Shown: piece by piece, positions 43,900 through 52,173 of the stretch
How positions within the stretch are numbered: position 1 is the stretch's first letter
Layout: the number at the start of each line of letters is the position of its first letter
Assembly: GCA_003994795.1 (NCBI GenBank)
Contig: AP018269.1
Location: 3,125,484 to 3,189,483 of the forward strand
Origin: Cylindrospermum sp. NIES-4074
GTDB lineage: Bacteria > Cyanobacteriota > Cyanobacteriia > Cyanobacteriales > Nostocaceae
Reading direction: 5' to 3'
Length of the DNA stretch: 64,000 nt
Translations under genes and position numbers: made by a program
Notes under the pieces: model-generated
Seen by the model: the letters and a program-made list of their open reading frames with translations, nothing else
Databases searched by the model: none
What the model was told of the DNA's origin: nothing

Positions 43900-44525
43900 C
43901 ACAGACAGCAGCAATCACAGCAGCAATTACCACATTAACCGATGCCGAAACTCGATTTAATCTAGTCCGCATTGAAAATGAGCAGTTTTTTCCAGAGTGG
44001 AGTGAAGATTTACCAGAAATAACCGAAGCTGAAAAAACCTCCCTCGATGTCCTGCGACGCAGATATCTATATCATCGCGCTGAAGGTGATTTGCTAGAAG
44101 GAACTGTAATGTTGTTGGTAGTATCACCTTTATTAGCACTCGCAGGATTTTATGATCCTCCATTCAAAAATAAAGCAGAATCATCCGTCGAACTGGTACT
44201 AAATGATGGTGAAGAAATACTGCGCGGACGCATTGACGTTTTGGTGTTGCAAAATCAGTTTTGGGCAATAGTGCTAGAGTCGAAAAAAACAACCCTTTCT
44301 GTTTGGTCAGCTTTACCCCAAGCACTAGCTTATTTAGTTGCAAATCCTCACCCCCATCAACCCGCATTTGGTATGGTGACTAACGGGGACGATATTTTAT
44401 TTATCAAATTACAACAAGGCGATACTTCTCAATATAACCTCTCACGAGTCTTTGCTATGTTTTCATCCGCTAAAGAACTTTATACAGTCTTGCAAATTCT
44501 CAAGCGCATTGGTCAAGTAATTTAA
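43896..44525 (+). CDS. PD-(D/E)XK nuclease, HsdR N-terminal-like
   Basis: A 209-residue stand-alone protein resembling the N-terminal nuclease domain of type I restriction R subunits: E68 (LLEGTVMLLVVSPLL), D114 (GRIDVLVLQ) and the E128-x-K130 pair (IVLESKKT), then Q142 (ALPQALAYL). The complete D...ExK set suggests an active nuclease. There is no helicase domain and no HsdM/HsdS neighbour. The ATG overlaps the CHAT-NB-ARC-TPR stop (ATGA), so the two are translationally coupled. It may be the DNA-acting arm of the same conflict system. Confidence 0.8.
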   Translation: MTQTAAITAAITTLTDAETRFNLVRIENEQFFPEWSEDLPEITEAEKTSLDVLRRRYLYHRAEGDLLEGTVMLLVVSPLLALAGFYDPPFKNKAESSVELVLNDGEEILRGRIDVLVLQNQFWAIVLESKKTTLSVWSALPQALAYLVANPHPHQPAFGMVTNGDDILFIKLQQGDTSQYNLSRVFAMFSSAKELYTVLQILKRIGQVI

Positions 44526-44609
44526 AAATCAACATTTCTCCCAAAAGAAAAGATGCTTTAAATCTTACTCCCTTTCTAATACAGTTCCGTTAATCTGCAT
44601 AGTCTTTGA

Positions 44610-44795
44610 AGATCCCCCTTAGTCCCCCTTAAAAAGGGGGAGATAAAGCCATTCATAGCCCTACTCTTTAAGGGAAGTCAAGGTATCTAACTTAAAAAGA
44701 GCCAAATCAAGCCATTCATAGCCCCCCTTTTTAAGGGGGGTTGGGGGGATCTAAAGATTTTTGCTACATCACCAAAGACTTGTAAAACATCTTTT
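44610..44795. mobile_element. Element A copy with internal duplication
   Basis: GATCCCCCTTAGTCCCCC, two CTTTTTAAGGG-type arms, GGGGGGATCTAAAG and CATCACCAAAGACTTG with a degenerate end AAAACATCTTTT. The left terminal AGAGGATGTT is missing. The rest of the 44526-45047 spacer holds nothing I can support. Confidence 0.65.
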
Positions 44796-45047
44796 AAGGG
44801 AGTTTAGAGAAATAAAGTCTTAATATAAACCGCACTAACTCCCTTTCCCGCGCTTTATACCGCTTTGCTAATTAAAGAAAGAAACTAGAAATTAACTCTC
44901 TTATATTTTCTTGAGTGTGAAAAATAAGATTATGGAAATTTAGCAAAGACTGTAAAACCAGACCCTATATATATGCGCGCACAGATTCCCATTATAAAAA
45001 TATAATAACCGAACAGCAGCGAATTTGTCAAGCAATTAAAAAAGAGC

Positions 45048-45239
45048 TTAACAATTGCTCTGCAAAGCCTCACGATTGCTCTGCAAAGCCTCACGATTGC
45101 TCTGCAAAGCTTTACGATTGCTCTGCAAAGCTTCACGATTACGATGCAAAGCCTCACGATTGCTCTGCAAAGCCTCACGATTGCTCTGCAAAGCTTCACG
45201 ATTACAATCTTGAGGCTTTAGATTCTCATCTTTAAACAA
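45048..45239 (-). other. Heptad-repeat frame in phase with Uma2 gene
   Basis: On the minus strand, the codons after the Uma2 stop (TAA 45248-45246) continue open in the same phase: ETLFKDENLKPQDC, then about seven copies of NREALQS, to a stop at 45048. The DNA is a 21-base tandem array (ATTGCTCTGCAAAGCCTCAC type). If read, it gives a highly charged, helical, coiled-coil-like tail. Independent translation from the TTG at 45239 is possible but there is no ribosome site, so it is listed as a repeat-encoded potential frame. Confidence 0.5.
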
Positions 45240-45245
45240 AGTTTC

Positions 45246-45923
45246 TTAACCAATTGCATCAGGATCTACACCCAATGCCCTTAACCGTTCTGCCAACACT
45301 TGAGCGCGTTGTTTAGCTCTTAACGCTTCTTCTTCTGGTGTTAACAAACGCCTCCCATCTGCGTTATACCAATACAACCATTCCCGCGTAATTCCTTGAT
45401 AAGTTCCCCGTTCTATCCCAATTCCCAAACCAATCTCCGGTAACCACACAGGATTACTATCGTGTAATTCATACACCCCATCAACTAACTGATGAACCTC
45501 CAACCGAGGTTTACGGCGGCGAGTGGGATTATAAACCACATAATACAAAATTCCCAGATGGGCATACTCATCTTTTTTTGTGGAATACTCATTGCGATAA
45601 TTTTGAGAAACCACCTCCAACGCCAAAATAGGTGCTTTTTCTTCCTCCCAAAGCACATAACTACGACGGAGGTTTTCATCATAAAAACGCTCAACCCCTA
45701 AACTCAAAAACCCATCGGGGACAATTGGCGGCAGATAAGCATCATAATAAATACCCATATCCACCCCAAAAAACCAGTCCATGCGGTCAGCCCACACCAT
45801 AGCTAAAATGGCTTTAAGTAAACTGGGAATCAAATCTTGTAATTCATTGTCCACGGGAGTATCGTCCGAATCGGGTAGTTCTTCAGAAGAAGGCATACAA
45901 GAAAGGCGATCGTACTTTAACAT
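45246..45923 (-). CDS. Uma2-family PD-(D/E)XK nuclease-fold protein
   Basis: A 225-residue member of the Uma2 family, which is strongly expanded in cyanobacteria and predicted to have the restriction-endonuclease fold. Visible features: VPDGFLSLGVERF with the metal-binding Asp, ALEVVSQNYRNEYSTKKDEY with the Glu and downstream Lys, the strand LGILYYVVYNP, and the family's usual end (AERLRALGVDPDAIG). In-frame heptad repeats follow the stop codon. The biological role of Uma2 proteins is not established. Confidence 0.88.
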   Translation of the reverse strand: MLKYDRLSCMPSSEELPDSDDTPVDNELQDLIPSLLKAILAMVWADRMDWFFGVDMGIYYDAYLPPIVPDGFLSLGVERFYDENLRRSYVLWEEEKAPILALEVVSQNYRNEYSTKKDEYAHLGILYYVVYNPTRRRKPRLEVHQLVDGVYELHDSNPVWLPEIGLGIGIERGTYQGITREWLYWYNADGRRLLTPEEEALRAKQRAQVLAERLRALGVDPDAIG

Positions 45924-46055
45924 GATGAATTTAAGTACACAGGAGATAATTAGATCATAAACTTTATTCTTTGCCCCCTGGGAGAAGGCTCCACTGCCCC
46001 CAGATGTGGCACAATGAAGAACTGTAAATAAAAAAATATTGATTAAGGTAACTTA

Positions 46056-47171
46056 GTGAGTCCAACTGCTCAAACTACAGCCAGTGCGCGTCGCGTGGTT
46101 TTTCCTTTTACGGCAATTGTCGGCCAGGAAGAAATGAAACTGGCGTTGCTGTTGAATGTCATTGATCCCAAAATTGGTGGTGTAATGATAATGGGCGATC
46201 GCGGCACCGGCAAATCTACAACTATCCGGGCCCTAGCAGACCTACTGCCAGAAATCCCCGTCGTTGCCAATGACCCCTTCAACAGCGACCCCAACGACCC
46301 AGACTTGATGAGCGATGAAATCCGCCTCAAGTTAGAACAAGGGGCAGAAATTCCCATAGCTCACAAAAAAGTCCAAATGGTAGACTTACCATTAGGAGCC
46401 ACAGAAGACCGGGTTTGCGGCACTATCGACATCGAAAAAGCATTATCTGAAGGTGTCAAAGCCTTTGAACCAGGACTACTGGCCAAAGCTAACCGAGGCA
46501 TTCTCTACGTCGATGAAGTCAACTTGTTAGATGACCACTTGGTAGATGTGTTACTCGACTCAGCCGCTAGTGGTTGGAACACCGTCGAACGGGAAGGAAT
46601 TTCTATTCGTCACCCAGCGCGTTTTGTTCTCGTCGGTTCTGGAAACCCAGAAGAAGGAGAACTCCGTCCCCAACTACTCGACCGCTTTGGGATGCACGCC
46701 GAAATTCACACCGTTAAAGAACCAGTCTTGCGGGTGCAAGTCGTGGAACAACGGTCAGAATTTGACCAAAATCCCATAGAATTTCTAGAAAAGCACCAAC
46801 CCCAGCAAGAAGCACTACAGCAGCAAATTGTCAATGCTCAAACGCTGTTGCCAAAAGTGAATCTTGACTATGATTTGCGGGTGAAAATTTCTGAAGTTTG
46901 TTCAGAACTAGATGTAGATGGTTTGCGGGGTGATATCGTCAGCAACCGCGCCGCTAAAGCCTTAACCGCATTTGAAGGACGTACTGAAGTCACCCTTGAT
47001 GATATTCGCCGCGTGATTACTTTATGTCTGCGCCACAGACTGCGTAAAGATCCTTTAGAGTCAATTGATTCTGGCTATAAAGTAGAAAAAGCTTTTAGCC
47101 GCGTCTTTGGCGTTGAACTCCCTGAAAACGACACGGCACAAAAAAACGGCGTAAAAACTGGAGTTAGGTAA
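46056..47171 (+). CDS. chlI: Magnesium chelatase ATPase subunit I
   Basis: The AAA+ motor subunit of Mg-chelatase, which with ChlD and ChlH inserts magnesium into protoporphyrin IX at the start of the chlorophyll branch. 371 residues from a GTG start. Walker [10 protein letters not shown] 47-55, Walker [12 protein letters not shown], and the presensor insert and arginine residues ([19 protein letters not shown]) are all present. N-terminal [20 protein letters not shown] is typical. Length is normal. ChlD and ChlH are not in the window. Confidence 0.97.
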   Translation: MSPTAQTTASARRVVFPFTAIVGQEEMKLALLLNVIDPKIGGVMIMGDRGTGKSTTIRALADLLPEIPVVANDPFNSDPNDPDLMSDEIRLKLEQGAEIPIAHKKVQMVDLPLGATEDRVCGTIDIEKALSEGVKAFEPGLLAKANRGILYVDEVNLLDDHLVDVLLDSAASGWNTVEREGISIRHPARFVLVGSGNPEEGELRPQLLDRFGMHAEIHTVKEPVLRVQVVEQRSEFDQNPIEFLEKHQPQQEALQQQIVNAQTLLPKVNLDYDLRVKISEVCSELDVDGLRGDIVSNRAAKALTAFEGRTEVTLDDIRRVITLCLRHRLRKDPLESIDSGYKVEKAFSRVFGVELPENDTAQKNGVKTGVR

Positions 47172-47188
47172 TTGGTAATTGGGTTCGC

Positions 47189-47222
47189 CAATTTTAGATT
47201 TTAGATTTTAGATTTTAGATTG
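47189..47222. repeat. Heptamer repeat (GATTTTA)n
   Basis: About five units of TTTTAGA behind chlI. A second heptamer-like block (CCAAAATC) follows near 47280. Confidence 0.85.
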
Positions 47223-47327
47223 GGGTTTGGTAAATATAGGCATAAAGTCCTGCCAAATTATCAAAATCTCAGTTTTCATCCAAAATCCAAAATCCAAAAT
47301 TAAATACCCATTACCCATCATCCTGCA

Positions 47328-47627
47328 ATGACTATGAGATGGCACTTCTGGTTAAACAGCTTGATTTTATCTTTCCAACACAACCCGCCTCGGTTTGTAG
47401 AGTTATTGATGCTTTTTTTGGCGATCGCAATGCTAACAGTTGCCACTATTCTACCAGACAGACCTTATTTAATCTTGGGCTTGAGCTTAGTGATTGGGTC
47501 ATCTGTTTCTATCTTAGTGCGAGAAGCGATCGTCCCCTCACCCCAAACCCGCATCACTCAAGTAACAGCATTGATATTACTCTTTATCAGCCTCTATGGT
47601 TTTGCGGACTTAATTAACACCTTATAG
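47328..47627 (+). CDS. Small integral membrane protein
   Basis: 99 residues (or 97 from the ATG at 47334). Three hydrophobic segments are visible: FVELLMLFLAIAMLTVATIL, YLILGLSLVIGSSVSIL and VTALILLFISLYGFADLI. No charged catalytic residues. I do not recognise a named family; small membrane proteins of this kind are conserved in cyanobacteria. It follows chlI after a repeat-rich gap. Confidence 0.65.
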   Translation: MTMRWHFWLNSLILSFQHNPPRFVELLMLFLAIAMLTVATILPDRPYLILGLSLVIGSSVSILVREAIVPSPQTRITQVTALILLFISLYGFADLINTL

Positions 47628-47689
47628 CGCCTTTTAATCTGAAACGTTACAAATTTATCTGTTATATCATGCCCGGTTAATTACTTATA

Positions 47690-47960
47690 ATTAAAGTAGG
47701 TTGGGTTGAGGCAATGCGTTACCCAACAAAGGGAACAATTTTTGATGTTGGGTTTCCTTGCGTCAAACGCCACTTCACTCAACGGGGGGAACCCCCGCAC
47801 GTGAGTGGCTCCCCAACCTACACAAGTGCATTTTATTTTAACTATTCATCCGGACTTGATATTACCCCACGAGAACGTCAAGAGTTTACGTCTACACGTA
47901 GCTTTTGTTACCCTGGGGGAAGCAAGCTACAGTCGGGGTTTAAATAAAAGTCAGAAACAG
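47690..47960. repeat. Dispersed repeats in 47628-47999 spacer
   Basis: It holds GGTTGGGTTGAGGCAATGCG and AACGGGGGGAACCCCCGCAC with GTGAGTGGCTCCCC, relatives of the small repeat nested in element A and in the element at 55848. (TTTTTAA)n heptamers follow at 47970-47998. No gene is supported here. Confidence 0.6.
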
Positions 47961-47999
47961 TTTTTAATTTTTAATTTTTAATTTTTAATTTTTAATTGT

Positions 48000-49091
48000 T
48001 TAACTCCATCCTTGCATTTCCACTAATTCCATACACAACTCATTAATTTGCTCTAAATCTGGTCTGTGAGGTAGAGTTGATTGTTCATAAAAAATATCCA
48101 TTTGAGCAACCAAATCCTCTGCCATTTTCATCACCTGCTCATAAGCATACTCACCGTTAAGGATAGCTTTTAAATCCTCAACATCACCCGCCACCCTTCT
48201 ATCTACAACTAATTCTCCTGTACGCAATATTTCCAGTCCACTGCGTAGCAATCTAATGCAGTGCATCCCATGCTTGAGGTCAAAACCTGATTTTCTTTCC
48301 ATTTCTGCCCTAGCAGGATTTCTATTTTCCTGCCAAGATAAGTAAGCCTTCCATTCTCTTAAAGCGATGTGATAACTTTGACTTTTCTGAAGCAGACGAA
48401 TAAAATCCTTACGACCATAAGTCAACTTCTGAGTATATTCCAAAGTTTGATCCGGCAGAGTATGTTGTTTCAACATACCTTTGAAATCAATGTCTGCCGT
48501 CAGCAATTGATATAATTGCTCGGCTTCTTCCAAAAACTCAATCTTCCCCCTAATTAAGAGATAAAGATACTCCAGAAAAGCGTTTAACTCATCTTTACTC
48601 AGTGGTGCTTCGTCTTCTATGCCAAAATCAGATGGCAGTGGTTTCTTTTGCGGCGGATTTAACAACCACTTGCGATGAGTTTCCATCTTTTTGATTTGAG
48701 CAAAAGCATAACCAGAGTAAGTATGCTTTACCTTCTTGCTCAGAAATAGCTTTTTATAATTAATTAAATGCTGTCCGATTGGTGTTAAAAAAGGATAGTT
48801 ACTCAACCACAGCAACTCTAAAACATTAGGGTTTGCGCCAGATAATAATTGGGTAACTTTCCTTAATTCATAGATTACTGTATCTTTGTTGCCATCTATA
48901 AACGGAAATATTCCCGGTTCATCCCAGCCAGTATCTTTTTGTTCAATGCTATCAAACCCCAAGTAGTACCGCTTGGGCGCAATAAACACTCCCCGATAAT
49001 CATAGTCTGAGTCAGGACGATTTAACCCATAACCGTGGCTACCCGCCAAGCCGATAAAAATCGTTCTTTGTTCAACTTCTATCCTTTTCAT
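48000..49091 (-). CDS. RlaP-type nucleotidyltransferase
   Basis: A 363-residue protein with a polymerase-beta-type nucleotidyltransferase core at the N-terminus: GLAGSHGYGLNRPDSDYDYR gives the GS motif and the D-x-D metal ligands. This is the pattern of the RlaP family, linked in other genomes to RNA repair, although the substrate here is unknown. The long C-terminal part is helical (SGYAFAQIKKMETHRKWLLN). No RNA ligase or phosphatase gene is next to it. Confidence 0.8.
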   Translation of the reverse strand: MKRIEVEQRTIFIGLAGSHGYGLNRPDSDYDYRGVFIAPKRYYLGFDSIEQKDTGWDEPGIFPFIDGNKDTVIYELRKVTQLLSGANPNVLELLWLSNYPFLTPIGQHLINYKKLFLSKKVKHTYSGYAFAQIKKMETHRKWLLNPPQKKPLPSDFGIEDEAPLSKDELNAFLEYLYLLIRGKIEFLEEAEQLYQLLTADIDFKGMLKQHTLPDQTLEYTQKLTYGRKDFIRLLQKSQSYHIALREWKAYLSWQENRNPARAEMERKSGFDLKHGMHCIRLLRSGLEILRTGELVVDRRVAGDVEDLKAILNGEYAYEQVMKMAEDLVAQMDIFYEQSTLPHRPDLEQINELCMELVEMQGWS

Positions 49092-49380
49092 CTTAATTTA
49101 ATGAAGATTTAGCTGCGTATTACCAAGGATAAGCCAGAAACTAGCAGGATCAGGAAAATCTGAGTAACGGAACCCGCCACTCAGATATTAGTGTTCTTAT
49201 GTGTTCTTAATTGACTACACAAATCATAAACAAGATTTCGGCAACCAAGCCAAATTTATTTTGAGAAATTCTGATCTAGTTCTCGCCTCAATCTCAAAAT
49301 TCCTGTCATAGGTTGACTTTTAGCAATTCATTAAAATATAATTTTAGATCGTCTGTCTAATTCCTGCTCGGATCAGGTAG

Positions 49381-49470
49381 ACATACTGCAAAAGCTGGCA
49401 GTAGTGCTTAAAAAGCATCACTCTAGGAAATCAGAGCCAGCTACCTGTACGGCAACCTCAAGGACAATTC
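49381..49470 (+). promoter_or_regulatory. Structured leader upstream of rplU
   Basis: AGCTGGC (49393-49399) pairs with GCCAGCT (49436-49442), enclosing a second helix of AGTG..GCTT with AAGC..CACT (49401-49422). This would fold as a stem with an internal hairpin about 30 bases before the rplU start. Ribosomal-protein mRNAs often carry autoregulatory leaders, but this one does not match a family I can name. The remainder of 49092-49380 shows nothing. Confidence 0.5.
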
Positions 49471-49471
49471 C

Positions 49472-49879
49472 ATGACCTACGCAATTATTGAAACTGGCGG
49501 CAAACAAATCAAAGTCGAGGCTGGTCGATTTTACGACATTGAGCTACTGACTGCCGAACAAGACGAAAAAGTTACAATAGACGCAGTATTACTGTTGCAG
49601 CACGAAGGTGAAGTCACCATTGGACAGCCACGAGTGGCGGGTGCGACTGTAGAAGGAACGGTGCTGAGACATCTCAGAGGTCGTAAAGTCCTGGTGTACA
49701 AAATGAAGCCCAAAAAGAAAACCCGTAAAAAACGGGGGCATCGTCAAGAAATCACCAGACTTTTGATTAACTCTATCAACCTCAATGGTACAGCTTTGGC
49801 TTACGAAGAAGCCGCAACCGCTGTTGAGACTCCCGATGTTGATGTCTTCCCCACTGAAGAAACTGCTGCTGAAGAATAA
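49472..49879 (+). CDS. rplU: 50S ribosomal protein bL21
   Basis: A component of the large ribosomal subunit that binds 23S rRNA. 135 residues: the family core [20 protein letters not shown], then [20 protein letters not shown] and the basic [16 protein letters not shown]. It has a ~35-residue acidic C-terminal extension ([19 protein letters not shown]) compared with the ~103 residues common in other bacteria. AAGGA lies 8 bases before the ATG. It precedes rpmA by 29 bases, the classical order. Confidence 0.97.
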   Translation: MTYAIIETGGKQIKVEAGRFYDIELLTAEQDEKVTIDAVLLLQHEGEVTIGQPRVAGATVEGTVLRHLRGRKVLVYKMKPKKKTRKKRGHRQEITRLLINSINLNGTALAYEEAATAVETPDVDVFPTEETAAEE

Positions 49880-49908
49880 ACAATCATTAGATACACAAAG
49901 AGGACATC

Positions 49909-50196
49909 ATGGCTCATAAGAAAGGTACAGGTAGTACACGTAACGGTCGCGACTCTAATGCCCAGAGGCTTGGTGTAAAGCGCGGTGGTGGTCAAACTGT
50001 GCGCGCAGGAAACATTTTAGTGCGTCAGCGCGGCACAAAATTTCACCCCGGTAACAACGTTGGTATTGGCAACGATGACACTCTGTTTGCCTTAATTGAC
50101 GGTGTGGTTAGTTTTGAGCGCAAGGGCAAAACCCGCCAAAAAATTAGCGTCTATCCAAAAGTCGCCGCTGTTGTTGCTGAAGCAGTAGCAAGTTAG
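49909..50196 (+). CDS. rpmA: 50S ribosomal protein bL27
   Basis: A large-subunit protein whose N-terminus reaches the peptidyl-transferase centre. 95 residues starting [20 protein letters not shown], with [20 protein letters not shown] in the middle, fully typical of the family. GAGGA precedes the ATG. No cleavable N-terminal extension as in Firmicutes. It forms an operon with rplU. Confidence 0.97.
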   Translation: MAHKKGTGSTRNGRDSNAQRLGVKRGGGQTVRAGNILVRQRGTKFHPGNNVGIGNDDTLFALIDGVVSFERKGKTRQKISVYPKVAAVVAEAVAS

Positions 50197-50209
50197 TCAT
50201 TAGTCAGTG

Positions 50210-50244
50210 GTGAGCCAGTTGATCCCCATGAGCAGCTGGCTCAC
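50210..50244 (+). terminator. Hairpin behind rpmA
   Basis: GTGAGCCAG (50210-50218) and CTGGCTCAC (50236-50244) form a 9-bp perfect stem 14 bases behind the rpmA stop. No strong T-run follows. From 50255 to 50380 a GC-rich dispersed repeat follows (CTCGTTCGCGCAGCGTCTCC type), also present in part at 59340. Confidence 0.55.
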
Positions 50245-50420
50245 TCGTAAGTGCAAAGCGCAGGTTCCAACTTAGCGTCTGCGGAGCGTGTAGACAAGCC
50301 TCTCGTTCGCGCAGCGTCTCCGATAGGAGAAAGAGAAGAGAAGGCTATACGCGCAGCGTCTTTGCCAGGAGAAGGTTAATTAACCAAAAACCACTGGCCA
50401 CTGACCACTGACACAAAACT

Positions 50421-50855
50421 TTAAATTAAGTGGTAGGCTAGGCCGCCTAAGGCTAAACCTGTCAATGAGAAGATAGAAGTGAACAAAAAGGCTAGCTCTT
50501 GCCTTAAACCAGATCCTTGAAAATCTATCTTTGCTAATATAGTCGCAGAAATAATGAGTAAAGTATCAAGAAATACCCGAAACCAGGCAAGCATGATGAA
50601 GAATAAAAAAGCTGCAAAAACGGCAACGCCGAAACTTCTGGTATTTGTTTTTAACAGCATACTATAAAACTCTGCTAGTCTCGACCAGGGAGTAGTCAAG
50701 CAGATGAGCGCAAGCAAGATCGCAACTACAACTACCAGCCACGCAAACCAAGGGGCTTGTGCTTCGGATATCACCCAGCCTAAAGTGCTGTAACTAAGCA
50801 GTATTAGCGCTAGGGAAAACCAAGGGACTTTTTTCAAGATTAACAAGGTACGCAC
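50421..50855 (-). CDS. Four-helix membrane protein of unknown function
   Basis: A 144-residue protein with four hydrophobic segments (VPWFSLALILLSYSTLGWVI, APWFAWLVVVVAILLALICL, FGVAVFAAFLFFIMLAWFRV, LAFLFTSIFSLTGLALGGLA). No motif for transport or catalysis is visible, and I do not recognise the family. It is divergent from cruF. Confidence 0.65.
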   Translation of the reverse strand: MRTLLILKKVPWFSLALILLSYSTLGWVISEAQAPWFAWLVVVVAILLALICLTTPWSRLAEFYSMLLKTNTRSFGVAVFAAFLFFIMLAWFRVFLDTLLIISATILAKIDFQGSGLRQELAFLFTSIFSLTGLALGGLAYHLI

Positions 50856-51147
50856 TTTAACACTTACCTAGAGAGTATTCCCGAAGAACTAAGGCTGGTC
50901 AACTATCCACTAGGGTGTGGGCTAGAGAGCAACACAACGTCTAGTCGTGCTTTGTTGAAAGTTGTTAAGACTATGAATCTATAATTATATTTTTTATAGC
51001 CCCAATCAATAGGCGGTTATGCTCTCCTGTTGAAGTCCTGACAAGTTTGCAGAGAATTACGGTAGAAATCAGTTAAATTTGTTCTTAAACATTTGTAAAC
51101 TGTTAGCAGCCGAGTAGCCGCGTGTCACATATTGTTAAGGAAAGCTC

Positions 51148-52056
51148 ATGAGACAACTTGTTATTGCAGAACGCGTATGCCTGATTGGTCATATCGTGTC
51201 AATGGTGTTTGGACTGGTGGGAATACTACTGGTCGTACCTAATGCCGAAATAATTTTGAATTTATCCGAGGTTGGCCAGACCGTCATGCAGTGGAGTATG
51301 GCTGGTGGCGGTGTGGTTTATATGATTTTGGGGGCGGTAGGAGTTTTCCTGTATGCCTACCGGACAATAGGGTTAGGTCGCGCTTTGGGGTTTTTGCTGC
51401 CTTCAGTGTTTATTTCTTTAGGCAGTGAATTACTGGGAACCAGCACAGGCTTTCCCTTTGGTCACTACAGCTACCTCAGCGGCTTGGGTTATAAAATTGC
51501 GGGTTTAGTGCCGTTTACAATTCCCTTGTCGTGGTTTTATGTGGGATATGTTTCTTACTTGCTGGCGCGTGCAGGTTTAGAAGTGGATAAAAAGCCTAGC
51601 TTGTTACGTCATGTGGGTGCAGTTGCCTTAGGTGCGTTGCTACTGACATCTTGGGATTTTGTACTTGATCCAGCGATGAGCCAAACTTCTCTTCCCTTCT
51701 GGTATTGGCAACAACCAGGGCCTTTCTTTGGGATGCCTTACCAAAACTTTGCTGGCTGGATGGGTACAGGATCGGTGTTTATGACTGTAGCGGCGCTGTT
51801 GTGGAGAAACAACCCAGTTAAATTAGAGCGATCGCAACTCAATATACCTTTAATAGTTTATTTGGGTAACTTTGGTTTTGCTACAGTTATGAGCTTGGCG
51901 GCTGGCTTCTCCATCCCAGTGTTACTAGGTTTGGTGCTAGGTGTAGCTCCCGCTGTGGTGCTGTGGTTTAAAGGCTCAAACGCAGCTGCAACCGTTGCTG
52001 TTGAACCAGCAGCCACAGAAGTCTCAGTGGCTAGCGTCAAAGTTGCTTTTAAGTAA
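51148..52056 (+). CDS. cruF: Carotenoid 1',2'-hydratase CruF
   Basis: Hydrates the psi end of gamma-carotene-type carotenoids on the way to myxol glycosides. A 302-residue polytopic membrane protein with the family motifs SELLGTSTGFPFGHYSYLSG and SWDFVLDPAMSQ followed by WYWQQPGPFFGMPYQNFAGW-like conserved residues near 190-210. AAGGAAAG precedes the ATG. The downstream neighbour is the CruG-type glycosyltransferase, as known in other cyanobacteria, which supports the assignment. Confidence 0.9.
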   Translation: MRQLVIAERVCLIGHIVSMVFGLVGILLVVPNAEIILNLSEVGQTVMQWSMAGGGVVYMILGAVGVFLYAYRTIGLGRALGFLLPSVFISLGSELLGTSTGFPFGHYSYLSGLGYKIAGLVPFTIPLSWFYVGYVSYLLARAGLEVDKKPSLLRHVGAVALGALLLTSWDFVLDPAMSQTSLPFWYWQQPGPFFGMPYQNFAGWMGTGSVFMTVAALLWRNNPVKLERSQLNIPLIVYLGNFGFATVMSLAAGFSIPVLLGLVLGVAPAVVLWFKGSNAAATVAVEPAATEVSVASVKVAFK

Positions 52057-52173
52057 GCCTAAGTTTTGCAAGTGTGAGGTGCGGCGTATTCCGCACCTTG
52101 CCCAACCTCAATTAAAATTTTTGTTGGCAACTCCGTATAAATCGCCCATTCTTTTTTTAGATCACACTTTCCC

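Noticed and set aside
43896-44525. Type I restriction-modification system
   Set aside because: Only an HsdR-N-like nuclease domain is present; there is no helicase part and no HsdM or HsdS gene in the window.
45051-45215. 21-bp array considered as CRISPR or iteron origin
   Set aside because: No spacers, no Cas genes or replication initiator nearby; it is a coding-type heptad array.
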